DNA of 34,341 nucleotides, from positions 1 through 34,341 of the forward strand of contig JAEEZY010000035.1 in the NCBI GenBank assembly GCA_016292015.1, in the 5' to 3' direction. Below the pieces are notes generated by a model, which was not told the origin of the DNA, searched no databases, and worked only from the letters and a program-made list of their open reading frames with translations. The position numbers were made by a program, and so were the translations under genes. How positions within the stretch are numbered: position 1 is the first letter of the stretch; each line of letters begins with the position of its first letter. Positions 22,993-31,663 of the stretch are shown here, in pieces. This DNA is from Bacteroidales bacterium. Lineage in GTDB: Bacteria; Bacteroidota; Bacteroidia; Bacteroidales; P3.

Positions 22993-24172
22993 GGTGATTC
23001 AGCAACATAATAATTCGCAACTTTGGGGCGACGACGTTTACACGAAACTGTCGTGGTTCAGGCGTGAGCGTGTGAGTTCGGCCCACGTGATGGTGGTGGG
23101 TTGCGGTGCGTTGGGCAACGAAGTGCTGAAGAACCTGGTGCTTTTTGGTGTGGAGCATCTTGTGGTTGTGGATTTTGACCATGTGGAAGCAAGCAACCTG
23201 ACACGCTCGATACTGTTCTCCCAAAAGGATGCAGAGAGTGGCCGCACGAAGGTGGAGACGGTGGCGGAAAGACTGAGAGAGATAAACCCCGCCGTAGAGA
23301 TAAGGACAATTTACGGCGATATAGCCTACGACGTGGGGCTCGGGGTGCTGAGGCGGATGGATGTGGTGATTGGATGTGTGGATAGCCGCTGGGGGCGCTA
23401 CTGCATCAATCGGCTGTGTATGCGTGCAGGCGTGCCGTGGGTCGATGGTGGCATTGAGGGGTTGGACGGCACAGTGAGAGTGTTTGAGTCAGGCAGGAAC
23501 TGCTATGCCTGCAACCTCGGAACGGAAGGGTTGAAGGAGTTGTCACATCGCATGACGTGTGCGGGCATTGTGCGTAGAAACGAAACGGCAGGAAGGGCGG
23601 CTACCACGCCAGTGATTGCCTCGATAATAGGAGCGGTGGAAGTGCAGGAGGCCATGAAACTGATACACAAAGAGGAATTGGAGCAAGGACATCTGACATC
23701 ACTCTGCGGCAAGGTGTTCCACTATGAAGGGGAGCACATGACCACGCGGATAGCCAGCTTTGAAGCCTACGATGAGGGATGTCCAGAACATCAGCGCTGG
23801 GAGCCGACACGACAGTCGGCGGTCAGCAATCGGCAGACAGTGGAGGAAGCGCTAGCCATATTCGAAAAAGAACTTGGTACGGACAAGGTGACATTGTTGC
23901 TGCGAAGCGACTGCTTTGTCGATTATGTGGAATACGGCACGACGGGCGAAAAGAAGAGGGTGATGTGCCCGGGACGTATGGTGGCAGACAAGTTGGGAGG
24001 AAAGGATGAGACAGAAAAAATATACCAGCATGAATACAACAGCGTAGATAAGAGCTTTCCCTATATGGATATGACGTTGCACCAGATAGGCCTGCCAGAT
24101 AACGACGTACTGCATGTAAGAACAGGGAATGGGGACTACTATCTGGAACTGAGGTCGGAGTTTAGTGATTAA
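22991..24172 (+). CDS. E1-like Ubl-activating enzyme (ThiF/MoeB superfamily)
   Basis: The 393-aa product has an adenylation domain with VVGCGALGNEVL at 35-46 and VVVDFDHVEASNLTRS at 58-73. A lysine K87 follows in the family position, and CVDSRWGRY starts at 129. An ATP-binding Rossmann-like fold of this kind adenylates the C-terminal Gly of a Ubl. A zinc site is likely from C171-x2-C174, with C264 and H267 as a possible second pair. C190 in MTCAGI, just before ATTPVIASIIGAVEVQEA, is the candidate thioester cysteine. The C-terminal ~110 residues (LHQIGLPDNDVLHVRTG) look beta-grasp-like, a candidate ubiquitin-fold domain for E2 binding. Start is TTG (or GTG at 22994); no ATG comes early enough. 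The position next to tssG, with E2 and Ubl downstream, makes ThiS/MoaD-type cofactor synthesis unlikely. Confidence 0.85.
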   Translation: MVIQQHNNSQLWGDDVYTKLSWFRRERVSSAHVMVVGCGALGNEVLKNLVLFGVEHLVVVDFDHVEASNLTRSILFSQKDAESGRTKVETVAERLREINPAVEIRTIYGDIAYDVGLGVLRRMDVVIGCVDSRWGRYCINRLCMRAGVPWVDGGIEGLDGTVRVFESGRNCYACNLGTEGLKELSHRMTCAGIVRRNETAGRAATTPVIASIIGAVEVQEAMKLIHKEELEQGHLTSLCGKVFHYEGEHMTTRIASFEAYDEGCPEHQRWEPTRQSAVSNRQTVEEALAIFEKELGTDKVTLLLRSDCFVDYVEYGTTGEKKRVMCPGRMVADKLGGKDETEKIYQHEYNSVDKSFPYMDMTLHQIGLPDNDVLHVRTGNGDYYLELRSEFSD

Positions 24173-24214
24173 TGATTAGTGATAATTTAAGTTTTCAATT
24201 CAACAAATACTTTG
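24164..24214. repeat. Heptamer-like spacer between E1 and tssG
   Basis: AGTGATT AATGATT AGTGATA are clear 7-bp units beginning at 24164 and covering the E1 stop TAA (24170-24172). The rest degenerates toward the TTG start at 24212. Confidence 0.7.
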
Positions 24215-24991
24215 AAACAATACGACATAAAGGAAATCGGAGCGGAGATGCTGCTCAACCGACTCTATCCCGAAATGGAAGAGAGATGGATAGCGCGGTG
24301 TGAAGGCACCTTCTACCGAAACTATATGGGCGACCATATCTCAGTGTATGACGAGAGCGACGAGGTGGTGCTCTCGCGCGACGGGTTTATCAGCCTTCTG
24401 CCCGACGGGCTTCTTTCTGGCGAGGAAGACCTGCGAGGCGGCGACTTCGCCGACAAATACAAGAAGCTGACCCAGCGGATGAAACTATACAAGGAGGCTT
24501 TCCTACCGATAGACACCTTTGCATTCCGCCAAAGGCTGCATATCGAGCGGATGACCTCGACGCTGCTGGAGAACAAGCTGGCATACCTTCTGAAATCCAT
24601 CTGGAACTACGACATCGAAGCCGAAACGAACCCATACGTGCGCGAAGTGGCCGTGATGCTGCCGTACATCAGCAAGATGAGAGCCGACTTGCGGAGCATC
24701 GCCAAGTTGCTCGGCTCGCTGTTTGACTGTCGCGCCATAATGAAAACAGGACGATATAGCCACGAGGACAGCACCAGATATTGGATACCCAGCGTGGAAT
24801 ACCAACTGCTGATAGAAGACCTCAGCGCCAAACAATACAAAAAGATGAAAGAGGACATCGAACCGCTGCAGGCATTCCTGGCAGAATGGCTGATCCCCGC
24901 CGAGATGAGATGCAAGATAACCATAAAACACCACCACCAACCGCAAAAAGTTGGAGAAGGTCTGGTGCTGGATTATAATAGCGAATTGTGA
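24212..24991 (+). CDS. tssG: TssG-like T6SS baseplate protein
   Basis: The 259-aa product, with a TTG start, sits just upstream of tssK, tssE and tssF. Its layout fits the T6SSiii TssG: an acidic, helical N-terminus (GAEMLLNRLYPEMEERW), central DTFAFRQRLHIERMTS and LPYISKMRADL, and a C-terminal beta region ending LVLDYNSEL. TssG forms the baseplate wedge with TssF and TssE (F2-G-E). The assignment rests more on order, length and the C-terminal LDYN ending than on any catalytic motif; the protein is shorter than proteobacterial TssG (~330). No signal peptide. Like the E1 gene before it, it lacks an early ATG. Confidence 0.72.
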   Translation: MKQYDIKEIGAEMLLNRLYPEMEERWIARCEGTFYRNYMGDHISVYDESDEVVLSRDGFISLLPDGLLSGEEDLRGGDFADKYKKLTQRMKLYKEAFLPIDTFAFRQRLHIERMTSTLLENKLAYLLKSIWNYDIEAETNPYVREVAVMLPYISKMRADLRSIAKLLGSLFDCRAIMKTGRYSHEDSTRYWIPSVEYQLLIEDLSAKQYKKMKEDIEPLQAFLAEWLIPAEMRCKITIKHHHQPQKVGEGLVLDYNSEL

Positions 24992-25026
24992 AATTGTAAA
25001 TTAACAAGCATACAAACAAACACAGA

Positions 25027-26178
25027 ATGGATATAAACTCAAGAATCAACTGGAGCTCCGGGATGGAACTCACCACCGAGACCTTTGCCGGGATGGACCG
25101 ACATATAGACTTCCAACAAAGGGTGGCCATACAGGCCGCTTTGGGGAGCCAGCGAGTAGGGATATTGCCCGAAGTGCCATTCGACAACAGCGGGGTTTTT
25201 GTGAAGAACTGTTTCGAGATGGAGCATTTCAGGTGCATGGCGCTTCTTGCGTCGGGCAGGATTGTGGATGTGGACGAACCCGTAGTGGTGACGATTCCAA
25301 GGCTCTTTGGCGACTGCTACTATCTCACCGTGGGCTTTGGCGAAGGGCAGGCGGAGTATGAACAGGAAGGAGTGCCATACAAAAGGCCCAACTACCGTTT
25401 CGCGCTGAACACCATGGAGGAGATAGAAAGCAACGACCTGCTGCCCGTGGTGCGCTTCAAGGCAAACGAGGGTGTTTTCTCGCTTGATTCAGATTTCATT
25501 CCACCGACGTTGCAGCTTGTCTGCGACCCGCGTTTCAAGCCCTACATTGACCGCTATGCCAAACAGATGAACAGCATTGCGTCACACGAGCACCTGACCG
25601 ACGAGTTCGGCAAACGAGCGATGCTCCACTACCTCTTTATACTGAAAAGCTACAGCATGCGTATGGCCACCACCAATTTCATTCTTTTCACACAGGAGCT
25701 TGCGCAGGCGATAAACTATTACATACACTCGCTCAATCCGCAAAGCGGACTGAGCGCCGAAATACCCGAACCAAACCAGTATGACATCGAAAAATGGCTG
25801 AAATGGCTCGAAGAATACCTGAATGGTGCGGTATCGGTGCTAGACAACGCGGAGCCGAAGGATAACACGATTGACTATGAGCTGCTGAAAGCACAGATAA
25901 AAGCGGAGCTGTATGAGACGATAACACCAGAACTGCACGACCGGATGCTGCCCGAAATCAAGGAACAACTGAGCCAAGAGCTGGAACAGAAGCTGGCCGA
26001 GACACTGAAGGACAAACTTGAATACACACTGAAGCCACAACTGTACAGCCAACTGCGGCAGGAACTGTCAGACGACCTCTTCCAGCAACTGTTCGACACC
26101 CTTTACGAAGCCCTCTACAAAGCGCTGTTTGTACCAGTGGAAAAAGAAGAAGAAAAAGAATTTATACCGATGATATGA
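25027..26178 (+). CDS. tssK: TssK-like T6SS baseplate protein with unusual C-terminal helices
   Basis: The 383-aa product begins MDINSRINWSSGMELTTETFAGMDRHI, the shape of the TssK N-terminus (V.W..GM.L.P..F...D). TssK trimers link the baseplate wedges to the membrane complex through their C-terminal domain. Here the N-terminal shell and middle helical domain (~1-250) are kept. From ~270 the sequence becomes a low-complexity amphipathic helix: LPEIKEQLSQELEQKL, then KPQLYSQLRQELSDDLFQ. It has Leu spaced every 3-4 residues and an acidic tail EKEEEKEF. That is not the usual TssK C-terminal receptor domain, and may match an altered membrane complex. Start at 25027 is 35 bp after tssG. Confidence 0.85.
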   Translation: MDINSRINWSSGMELTTETFAGMDRHIDFQQRVAIQAALGSQRVGILPEVPFDNSGVFVKNCFEMEHFRCMALLASGRIVDVDEPVVVTIPRLFGDCYYLTVGFGEGQAEYEQEGVPYKRPNYRFALNTMEEIESNDLLPVVRFKANEGVFSLDSDFIPPTLQLVCDPRFKPYIDRYAKQMNSIASHEHLTDEFGKRAMLHYLFILKSYSMRMATTNFILFTQELAQAINYYIHSLNPQSGLSAEIPEPNQYDIEKWLKWLEEYLNGAVSVLDNAEPKDNTIDYELLKAQIKAELYETITPELHDRMLPEIKEQLSQELEQKLAETLKDKLEYTLKPQLYSQLRQELSDDLFQQLFDTLYEALYKALFVPVEKEEEKEFIPMI

Positions 26179-26183
26179 AGATT

Positions 26184-26232
26184 AGTTCCAAGTTTTTAGT
26201 TTCATTTTTTTAGTTTCAATTTGACAGATGCT
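26184..26232. repeat. Heptamer array between tssK and tssE
   Basis: Units AGTTCCA AGTTTTT AGTTTCA TTTTTTT AGTTTCA ATTTGAC AGATGCT fill the gap. The last contains the ATG at 26228 that starts tssE. Confidence 0.88.
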
Positions 26233-26698
26233 TTCGATTCCTCTACAGATAACACCCAAAGGATTTCTTCGCGACGAGACAGTCGAGGACAGTATAGGCC
26301 ACTCAATCGAACTTCTGATGCAGACGCCAATGTATGGATGCAAGGCCGACCCACATTATGGGTTTGTGTTCAAGAACCTGAGATTCGAGATATTCAACGA
26401 GAACGAAGGTACGGTCAACGACGGATTGGCGCCAAACAGCGTACCAATGCAGGCAGTCAAAAACGACGGAGGCAAAGATCTATACAAGATAAAAGTTTCG
26501 GGCACGTCAAAGAACATCAACACCTTCGCCACCGAACTACAAAAAGCGATAAACAGATATGAACCGCGACTCAGCAACGTAAGCGTCAGCCTCTCATACG
26601 TGAGAGAAGAGAAAATGATATATGTGAGCGTGAAAGGTTCGATAACAGAGAGCAAAACACCCTACAAATACGAAACGACGATAAAGATATGGAATTGA
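26228..26698 (+). CDS. tssE: TssE/gp25-like baseplate protein
   Basis: The 156-aa product carries the gp25 (GPW) fold pattern: DSIGHSIELLMQTPMYGCKADPHYG at ~21-45, a C-terminal ELQKAINRYEPRLSNVSVSL and a final strand (YETTIKIWN). TssE is the lysozyme-like gp25 of the T6SS baseplate that starts sheath polymerisation by handshaking TssB/TssC. The Glu-Ile-Arg signature seen in many gp25s is less clear here, but order and fold pattern agree. Upstream is tssK across a heptamer array; tssF follows 56 bp later. Confidence 0.88.
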   Translation: MLSIPLQITPKGFLRDETVEDSIGHSIELLMQTPMYGCKADPHYGFVFKNLRFEIFNENEGTVNDGLAPNSVPMQAVKNDGGKDLYKIKVSGTSKNINTFATELQKAINRYEPRLSNVSVSLSYVREEKMIYVSVKGSITESKTPYKYETTIKIWN

Positions 26699-26710
26699 GT
26701 GTTTTCTTAT

Positions 26711-26752
26711 AGTTTTTAGTTTCAATTTTTCGTATCAACCATCAATGCAATA
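26711..26752. repeat. Short heptamer array before tssF
   Basis: AGTTTTT AGTTTCA ATTTTTC GTATCAA CCATCAA TGCAATA, followed two bases later by the tssF ATG. Weaker than the arrays upstream, but the same AGTTTTT/AGTTTCA units and the same 7-bp register. Confidence 0.6.
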
Positions 26753-26754
26753 AA

Positions 26755-28455
26755 ATGAATATTTTTGAGACAAGGCAACGAGCACAAGAGCTACTGAGCG
26801 ATGCAATAAAGATATGGCGGCAAAGCCCGCAGAACGAAGTCCTGGAGGGAATGGAGAACGATGCAGTCATGAACCTGCTGATGACGGCTCTTGCCTTCCA
26901 GATGAACGATGCCGACAACGAGATAGAACGCCTGAAGGAGGAAGTGGTGGCGGAGTATATGCGGATGCTGACACCCTACGAGATGGGGCATGCTGTGCCG
27001 GCTTCAGCTGTGGTGGAAGTCTCCTTGAACCGAAATATACCCGAATGGGATGTCGATACCGGAAGCATATTCAAGCTGTCGGGTACACAATACGAGTTCA
27101 TGCCACTGCTGCACACGAGAGTTTTGGGAGGTTATGTCAAGTCGGTGACCAGGTTGGACGGCAGACGCTGGAACGTGACATTGGCGTTCAATTCACCGGT
27201 AAACAATCTTTCGGGATTCTCATTCGCTGTGAAAAACATGTTATTCCATGACCTGAAGGTTTCCTACAAGGGAGTCTATCTGCCTTTGGTCAGACCCTGG
27301 GATTATGCACAGTTGCCACTTTCCAAATGTTTCTCGCTCGACACATCGCTATATAACGACTCGCGGGTTTATGACGCATCTATGGTTGCGATGGACATTT
27401 TCGCAAAACAGAACATCCGGATGTACTGTGTGAAAAAACACGACGCATCGCGCTATATGCCCGACGAAATGGATGAGGTGAACCTTGTGTTTGAATTTGC
27501 AGGAGTTACAAAAGACTTCCTATTCGACAAGAAACAGTTGTCTATAAACAGTGTTCTTTTGGCCGAAGCACAGTTGAACCTTACCACGCTTTCGAGCGAT
27601 TATCCAATGTCCAGAGTAGCTGGGAGCGACATGAATGCCGGCTGTCAGTTTTTGCATTTGGTGCGCCCATCGGAAGAACAACTGTACACAAAGGAGCGCG
27701 TGGAAGTGAGACGCGTTATGGGAGACCGCTTCAATCAGGGTAGCCTGTTACGCCTGCTTTCAAGCCTCATAAACAAATACAACACCGACTTCTACGCTTT
27801 CCAGAGCAACAAAGCCTTGGCGGACGACGGCACTATACACACATTACAAGACATTCTTTCGCGACTTATTAGCGTGTGTCAAAGTGATAAGCAGAATAGC
27901 CTTGAAGGAGTATATCTGATGCTGCACAGCGATACAATCGGTGCAGGCAGCAAACTCTCGACAGAGGTCCGCTACCTTACCACACACGGTGCCGCCGTCA
28001 ACAACTTGCTTTCGTCAAGCTCCACATTCGAGATTCCAGCTCCGTTTGACGGCACAAGCGCACGTCCAATAACCGATCCGATGCCGGGCATGGACGAAAT
28101 CAGCGACAAGGCATGCGAAGAAAGCCTAATGCGCTATCACGTCATCACCAACGACCGCATCGTTACGCCAGCCGATATCAAGACTTTTTGCTACAACGAG
28201 TTGATGACACGCTACAGCATCGACCGCTCGATGGTGAAAAGTCTGGATGTAAGCAGACGTATCCAGTCGGACCCGCATGGATGCGGCTATGAGATTGTGG
28301 CAGAAATTGTGCTCGCTTCCACCTCGACCGTGAAACGCAGCTTCAAAGAGAAAATACCATACGTCGAGCAACTGCTTCAGAAGATGATGGAGGTTAGAAG
28401 TTCTGGCGTTTATCCAATTATGGTCAATATAACAGTAGAAGGTGGGAACGAGTGA
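26755..28455 (+). CDS. tssF: TssF-like T6SS baseplate protein
   Basis: The 566-aa product fits TssF in length and position. Its N-terminal helix ENDAVMNLLMTALAFQMNDADNEIERL resembles the TssF start, where P-x-x-x-R-L-x-E helices wrap the wedge. A segment AVVEVSLNR...DVDTGSIFKLSGTQYEF matches the TssF domain that follows. The remaining part is mixed alpha/beta with TPADIKTFCYNELM, a segment seen in related phage wedge proteins (gp6/J-like). TssF pairs with itself in the baseplate wedge and binds TssG and TssE. The E1-tssG-tssK-tssE-tssF-Ubl-E2 order puts the conjugation genes on both sides of the whole baseplate set. Confidence 0.82.
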   Translation: MNIFETRQRAQELLSDAIKIWRQSPQNEVLEGMENDAVMNLLMTALAFQMNDADNEIERLKEEVVAEYMRMLTPYEMGHAVPASAVVEVSLNRNIPEWDVDTGSIFKLSGTQYEFMPLLHTRVLGGYVKSVTRLDGRRWNVTLAFNSPVNNLSGFSFAVKNMLFHDLKVSYKGVYLPLVRPWDYAQLPLSKCFSLDTSLYNDSRVYDASMVAMDIFAKQNIRMYCVKKHDASRYMPDEMDEVNLVFEFAGVTKDFLFDKKQLSINSVLLAEAQLNLTTLSSDYPMSRVAGSDMNAGCQFLHLVRPSEEQLYTKERVEVRRVMGDRFNQGSLLRLLSSLINKYNTDFYAFQSNKALADDGTIHTLQDILSRLISVCQSDKQNSLEGVYLMLHSDTIGAGSKLSTEVRYLTTHGAAVNNLLSSSSTFEIPAPFDGTSARPITDPMPGMDEISDKACEESLMRYHVITNDRIVTPADIKTFCYNELMTRYSIDRSMVKSLDVSRRIQSDPHGCGYEIVAEIVLASTSTVKRSFKEKIPYVEQLLQKMMEVRSSGVYPIMVNITVEGGNE

Positions 28456-28525
28456 TTGAGTGCCGGGTTGATTAAAACGTTGATATGGTTTAATTTTTAT
28501 GACTTGCCTTTAACACAATTACAAT

Positions 28526-28843
28526 ATGGAAGATTTCTTTCTGAACATTGTTTACAAGAACAAAACGGTGAAATTCCGCGTTGCCAATCCTGAAGCTCCA
28601 TTAGGGACGCTGCTGAACAACCTGCGTCACGCAATCGGCAACGATGGCAAACTGATTTTCGACTTCCCGTCGATTGACTCGACCGGAGCACCACTTGACT
28701 ATTTCTTCGCAAAAGAGGACAAGGCGGTACATGAGCTACGCGTTATGCGTCCGCGCATCGGCAACACCGAGCAAACTTTGGCCGACTACAACGTCCAAAA
28801 CGGTGACACGGTTTCGCTGATTCCAGATCCGTTTCCGGGTTGA
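28526..28843 (+). CDS. Ubiquitin-like protein (YukD-like beta-grasp) ending in Gly
   Basis: The 105-aa product has the beta-grasp order: strand FFLNIVYKNKTVKFRVA, helix GTLLNNLRHAI, strand KLIFDF, then TLADYNVQNGDTVSLIP as the last turn and strand. TLxDYNVQNGDTVxL is like the closing segment of ubiquitin (TLSDYNIQKESTLHL) and of YukD-like proteins. After the last strand a six-residue tail PDPFPG reaches the stop, leaving a single exposed C-terminal Gly (G105). The gene ends there, so no protease is needed to mature it. Ubls of this shape are activated by E1 and passed to E2. The gene directly precedes the E2 gene, and E1 is upstream of tssG. Lys11, 13, 16, 42, 63 and 66 are possible chain sites. 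Confidence 0.85.
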   Translation: MEDFFLNIVYKNKTVKFRVANPEAPLGTLLNNLRHAIGNDGKLIFDFPSIDSTGAPLDYFFAKEDKAVHELRVMRPRIGNTEQTLADYNVQNGDTVSLIPDPFPG

Positions 28844-28902
28844 ATCAATAGAAACACACCGGATGTAAGGATGGTTCGCAATAAGAGAATTTTTCATAAC
28901 CA

Positions 28903-29472
28903 ATGCATAGCAAGGATTTCGATATAACCAAGTTCACCGGAAGAAACCGACGGCTGCTATATGAGTGGCAGAAGTTGGAGTATTCATTCGAAAACCGTGA
29001 CACGGAAATAGAAGTTCTTGCCACCAACCCAGTGGGACTTCCAACGAGCTACATTGTAAACTACCACATCCGCAGTTTCTGCGGGGTTACCAACATGGAC
29101 AAGCTCAATCAAGTTGGAATTGTGAACGAACCTATTTTTGCCGACAAATTCAGTATGATTATCGACCTTCCGGAAAACTATCCAAGTGTGGACGGTGCCC
29201 CACTGTTCCGTTTCATGACAACCGACGCAAACGGCGACAAACTTGCACATCCGTGGCATCCAAACATAAGATGGGCAGGCGACTTTGCAGGTCGTGTCTG
29301 TATCAATATGTCAGACACATACACCGACCTGGTTTGGGGCGTTGAGCGAGTTGCAGGCTATCTGAGATATGAATCCTATCACGCGCTGCCGCGGCCACCC
29401 TATCCCGAAGACCAGTCGGTCGCCGCCTGGGTTATCCGCCAGGCTGAACCTAACGGATGGATACCCTTTTGA
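28903..29472 (+). CDS. E2-like ubiquitin-conjugating enzyme
   Basis: The 189-aa product carries the UBC fold signature in full. YPSVDGAPLFRF at ~93-104 matches the YPxxxPxxxF strand, HPN at 119-121 is the oxyanion-hole motif, and GRVCIN puts the catalytic Cys at 133. W145, twelve residues later, is where canonical E2s have Trp. The spacing HPN-x11-Cys is close to that of eukaryotic E2s (about 7-11). The ~90 N-terminal residues are mixed and may bind RING or E1. The C-terminus ends WIPF. Together with the Ubl and E1 this supports true thioester transfer rather than only MoaD-type adenylation. The order Ubl-E2 with a 59-bp gap suggests co-expression. No JAB deubiquitinase-like protease is seen in this window. 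Confidence 0.88.
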   Translation: MHSKDFDITKFTGRNRRLLYEWQKLEYSFENRDTEIEVLATNPVGLPTSYIVNYHIRSFCGVTNMDKLNQVGIVNEPIFADKFSMIIDLPENYPSVDGAPLFRFMTTDANGDKLAHPWHPNIRWAGDFAGRVCINMSDTYTDLVWGVERVAGYLRYESYHALPRPPYPEDQSVAAWVIRQAEPNGWIPF

Positions 29473-29499
29473 GTTTCACGAATAAAGAATTATCACAAT

Positions 29500-30666
29500 A
29501 TGTCGTATAAACAACTCTGCACATTACTTTCTTTTATGACCTTTTCGGTCATCGTGACGAACATTGTTACAGCACAAACCACGAAAAACATATCCGTATC
29601 GCAAACCGATTCCTACACCGACCATATCGCTTTGGACAACGACTCAAAAGATATGGATCTGATGGTAAAGTTCGTGTTTGACGAGACTAAGAACACACTG
29701 ACCGTAAGTCTCATATCATACAGGACACTGTTTGTTTTCTGGGATAATACGCGATATGGTAAAGCCGTAAAACACCGTCGCATAAAACCTGACAATTTAC
29801 CATACGTGGTGAGCAGCCATCCCGGCGACCGATTCCGTGTTGCCAGAACATTCAGAAAATCGATATCAAGACCTCACCGCAAACATGTCTTGAAAAAATG
29901 GATTGAGGTCCACGGGTTGCAACCCGTCGATAAAGAACTAATGATGGTTAACGACTTTATTGAGCAGACCTTCGACATACAAGGGAAACTCAATACGGTA
30001 ACAATTCGATTGCGCGATGTGATGCTCCTCGACGAGGTGAAGAAGAAATCCTCCTCCAGCCATTATGACATCACATTCGGCAAGGATCTCAACATCACCT
30101 ACAAAATTTCGATACAGCGGAACCCCTGCTTTGGCCTCGAAGATGAAATTGCAGCTTCGGCCAGTTTGCTTGAAGCAGTAAGCAAGAATTACGCCACGTT
30201 ACGGAAAAACGCCGACAAAGTGTCAGAGGAGGCAAGTCTGAATGTATTCCGAGGGATGAAGGAAACATTGATTGAACAATTCCCCAAAAACAACGAAGAA
30301 AGTCGCTGTCCAGAGGTTCAGCAGGCACGAGACAAGTATAATAGCCTGGTCGATTCCATTCAGGCAATCAAGGTTGATGTCAATACTGCAATATCAGAGT
30401 CGGGTGCAGCATCACCAATAGTCGATGGCAAATCCTTGAATGCAGCGGAGATACTCTCCAACGCACGAATCCTTGACCAGACAGTATCAAAATGGCTTGC
30501 AAGCAATGACCCAGCCGAGCGCAGCGACTTAATAGCGCAGGGGCGCAGCATTATCAAAGATGTCAATTTGATGATAGGTGGCAAACAGGCACAATCAGCT
30601 GAGGAAAGCAATGCCATCAAAGTATTCCGCAAGGCTGAAAAATACTTCTACAAGGTATGCAAATAA
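29500..30666 (+). CDS. Exported protein of unknown function, candidate membrane-complex component
   Basis: The 388-aa product has a signal peptide ending near residues 24-26 (VTAQ), so it should be periplasmic or outer-membrane associated. The first ~180 residues are beta-rich (DLMVKFVFDETKNTLTVSLISY, TVTIRLRDVMLLDEV, LNITYKISIQ). The rest is helical with coiled-coil character. Cysteines are few. No family was recognised. It comes 27 bp after the E2 gene and overlaps the frame of the next gene. The pairing with a coiled-coil membrane protein and a vWA/RING/FHA membrane protein suggests these three build the trans-envelope channel or its periplasmic part, because TssJLM are missing. A TssP- or TssQ-like role cannot be excluded. 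Confidence 0.65.
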   Translation: MSYKQLCTLLSFMTFSVIVTNIVTAQTTKNISVSQTDSYTDHIALDNDSKDMDLMVKFVFDETKNTLTVSLISYRTLFVFWDNTRYGKAVKHRRIKPDNLPYVVSSHPGDRFRVARTFRKSISRPHRKHVLKKWIEVHGLQPVDKELMMVNDFIEQTFDIQGKLNTVTIRLRDVMLLDEVKKKSSSSHYDITFGKDLNITYKISIQRNPCFGLEDEIAASASLLEAVSKNYATLRKNADKVSEEASLNVFRGMKETLIEQFPKNNEESRCPEVQQARDKYNSLVDSIQAIKVDVNTAISESGAASPIVDGKSLNAAEILSNARILDQTVSKWLASNDPAERSDLIAQGRSIIKDVNLMIGGKQAQSAEESNAIKVFRKAEKYFYKVCK

Positions 30667-30719
30667 TACTACACAATAATTTGTCGGCTGAAGGACGGTG
30701 TCGGCGAGCGGTTGGTCTT

Positions 30720-31598
30720 ATGAAAAGACTAATCCTGCCATTTGCGTTTTTCGCTCTATTAAATCTTCAATTCCCCTCCATGTGGGCTCAAGACTCGGAT
30801 TTCGAGATTGACCCGATTCGAGAAAGGACGCTGAGCGAACGAATGCTTCAGTTCATCGATGACTTCAACCGTATATACAACTCCAATGGAATGCGGTTTG
30901 GGCGCAGTGTATCAGATTTTGAGTCCGCATCACATGTAAAAGTAGTCGGGGAGAAAATCCGTGTATTGAACAACAGCTTTCAATCACTAGATTTCAGATG
31001 GAACGCATTTGTGCAATCCGAGCAGGTGGAAATTGCGGAGAGCGAGAGTCTTATGGACTTAATGACAAAGGTACAACAACTAAAGCAAGCCATTGGTGAT
31101 AGCATCGCAAGCCTGCAAAACAAATGTGACGCAGTGGCCAACTTTATCGAAGCAGAGCAATTTATCAGCTCTCAGGACACCATATACAAAGTCCTTCATA
31201 AGAAAGCATTTGGACTTTCGCTGTCAAAACGTTTAGGGCCTCAACTGGAAAAGGTTAAAACTGAGGAAAAGGCGGTGTTTGAAAAGATTGAAACCTCGTA
31301 CATCAAATCAAGGGATGCGGGGCAGCATATTCCTCAGTTGAAAAACCGTGCCGACAAACTGGACGAGCAGTATTACACACTCAAATCGCTATCAGGAAAA
31401 ATCCAGGCCATGGAATACAAACCGTTTGTTGAACGGGCCAAAGACTATCTGATGGGATTGGCTTGCGTTTCTGTTATTCTCATTTTCTTCAATATGGTTG
31501 TCACTAAAATCAAAGCTGCGAAGAAAACACGAGATATGCTTAAAAAACAGAAAGAACTTCTGGAAAAAAACAACAAAGGAGAATACCCCACAATATAA
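30720..31598 (+). CDS. Exported coiled-coil protein with C-terminal membrane anchor
   Basis: The start at 30720 gives a good signal peptide (MKRLILPFAFFALLNLQF...MWAQ), so it is preferred to the ATG at 30657. That upstream ATG lies inside the previous gene and would add 21 residues without a signal. The 292-aa product is mostly helical, with long charged helices (LKQAIGDSIASLQNKCDAVANF), one Cys, and a C-terminal membrane helix YLMGLACVSVILIFFNMVV (~252-270) followed by a Lys-rich tail (KIKAAKKTRDMLKKQKELL). That tail should be cytoplasmic, with the bulk in the periplasm. The orientation would let it link an outer component to cytoplasmic baseplate or Ubl machinery. Family unknown; the role is inferred from position. 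Confidence 0.6.
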   Translation: MKRLILPFAFFALLNLQFPSMWAQDSDFEIDPIRERTLSERMLQFIDDFNRIYNSNGMRFGRSVSDFESASHVKVVGEKIRVLNNSFQSLDFRWNAFVQSEQVEIAESESLMDLMTKVQQLKQAIGDSIASLQNKCDAVANFIEAEQFISSQDTIYKVLHKKAFGLSLSKRLGPQLEKVKTEEKAVFEKIETSYIKSRDAGQHIPQLKNRADKLDEQYYTLKSLSGKIQAMEYKPFVERAKDYLMGLACVSVILIFFNMVVTKIKAAKKTRDMLKKQKELLEKNNKGEYPTI

Positions 31599-31663
31599 AA
31601 ACATCACTATAACTCAATATTATTCAAACAAATAACCCAAGTACCAAATCAAACAATAACATA

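Noticed and set aside
22991..24172. Thiamine or molybdopterin biosynthesis E1 (ThiF/MoeB)
   Set aside because: No ThiS, MoaD or other cofactor genes are near, while an E2 and a Ubl with an exposed C-terminal Gly are in the same operon.
22991..29472. Bil or CBASS-type antiphage operon
   Set aside because: There is no CD-NTase, JAB protease or effector next to the E1/E2/Ubl genes, and the genes between them are T6SS baseplate subunits.
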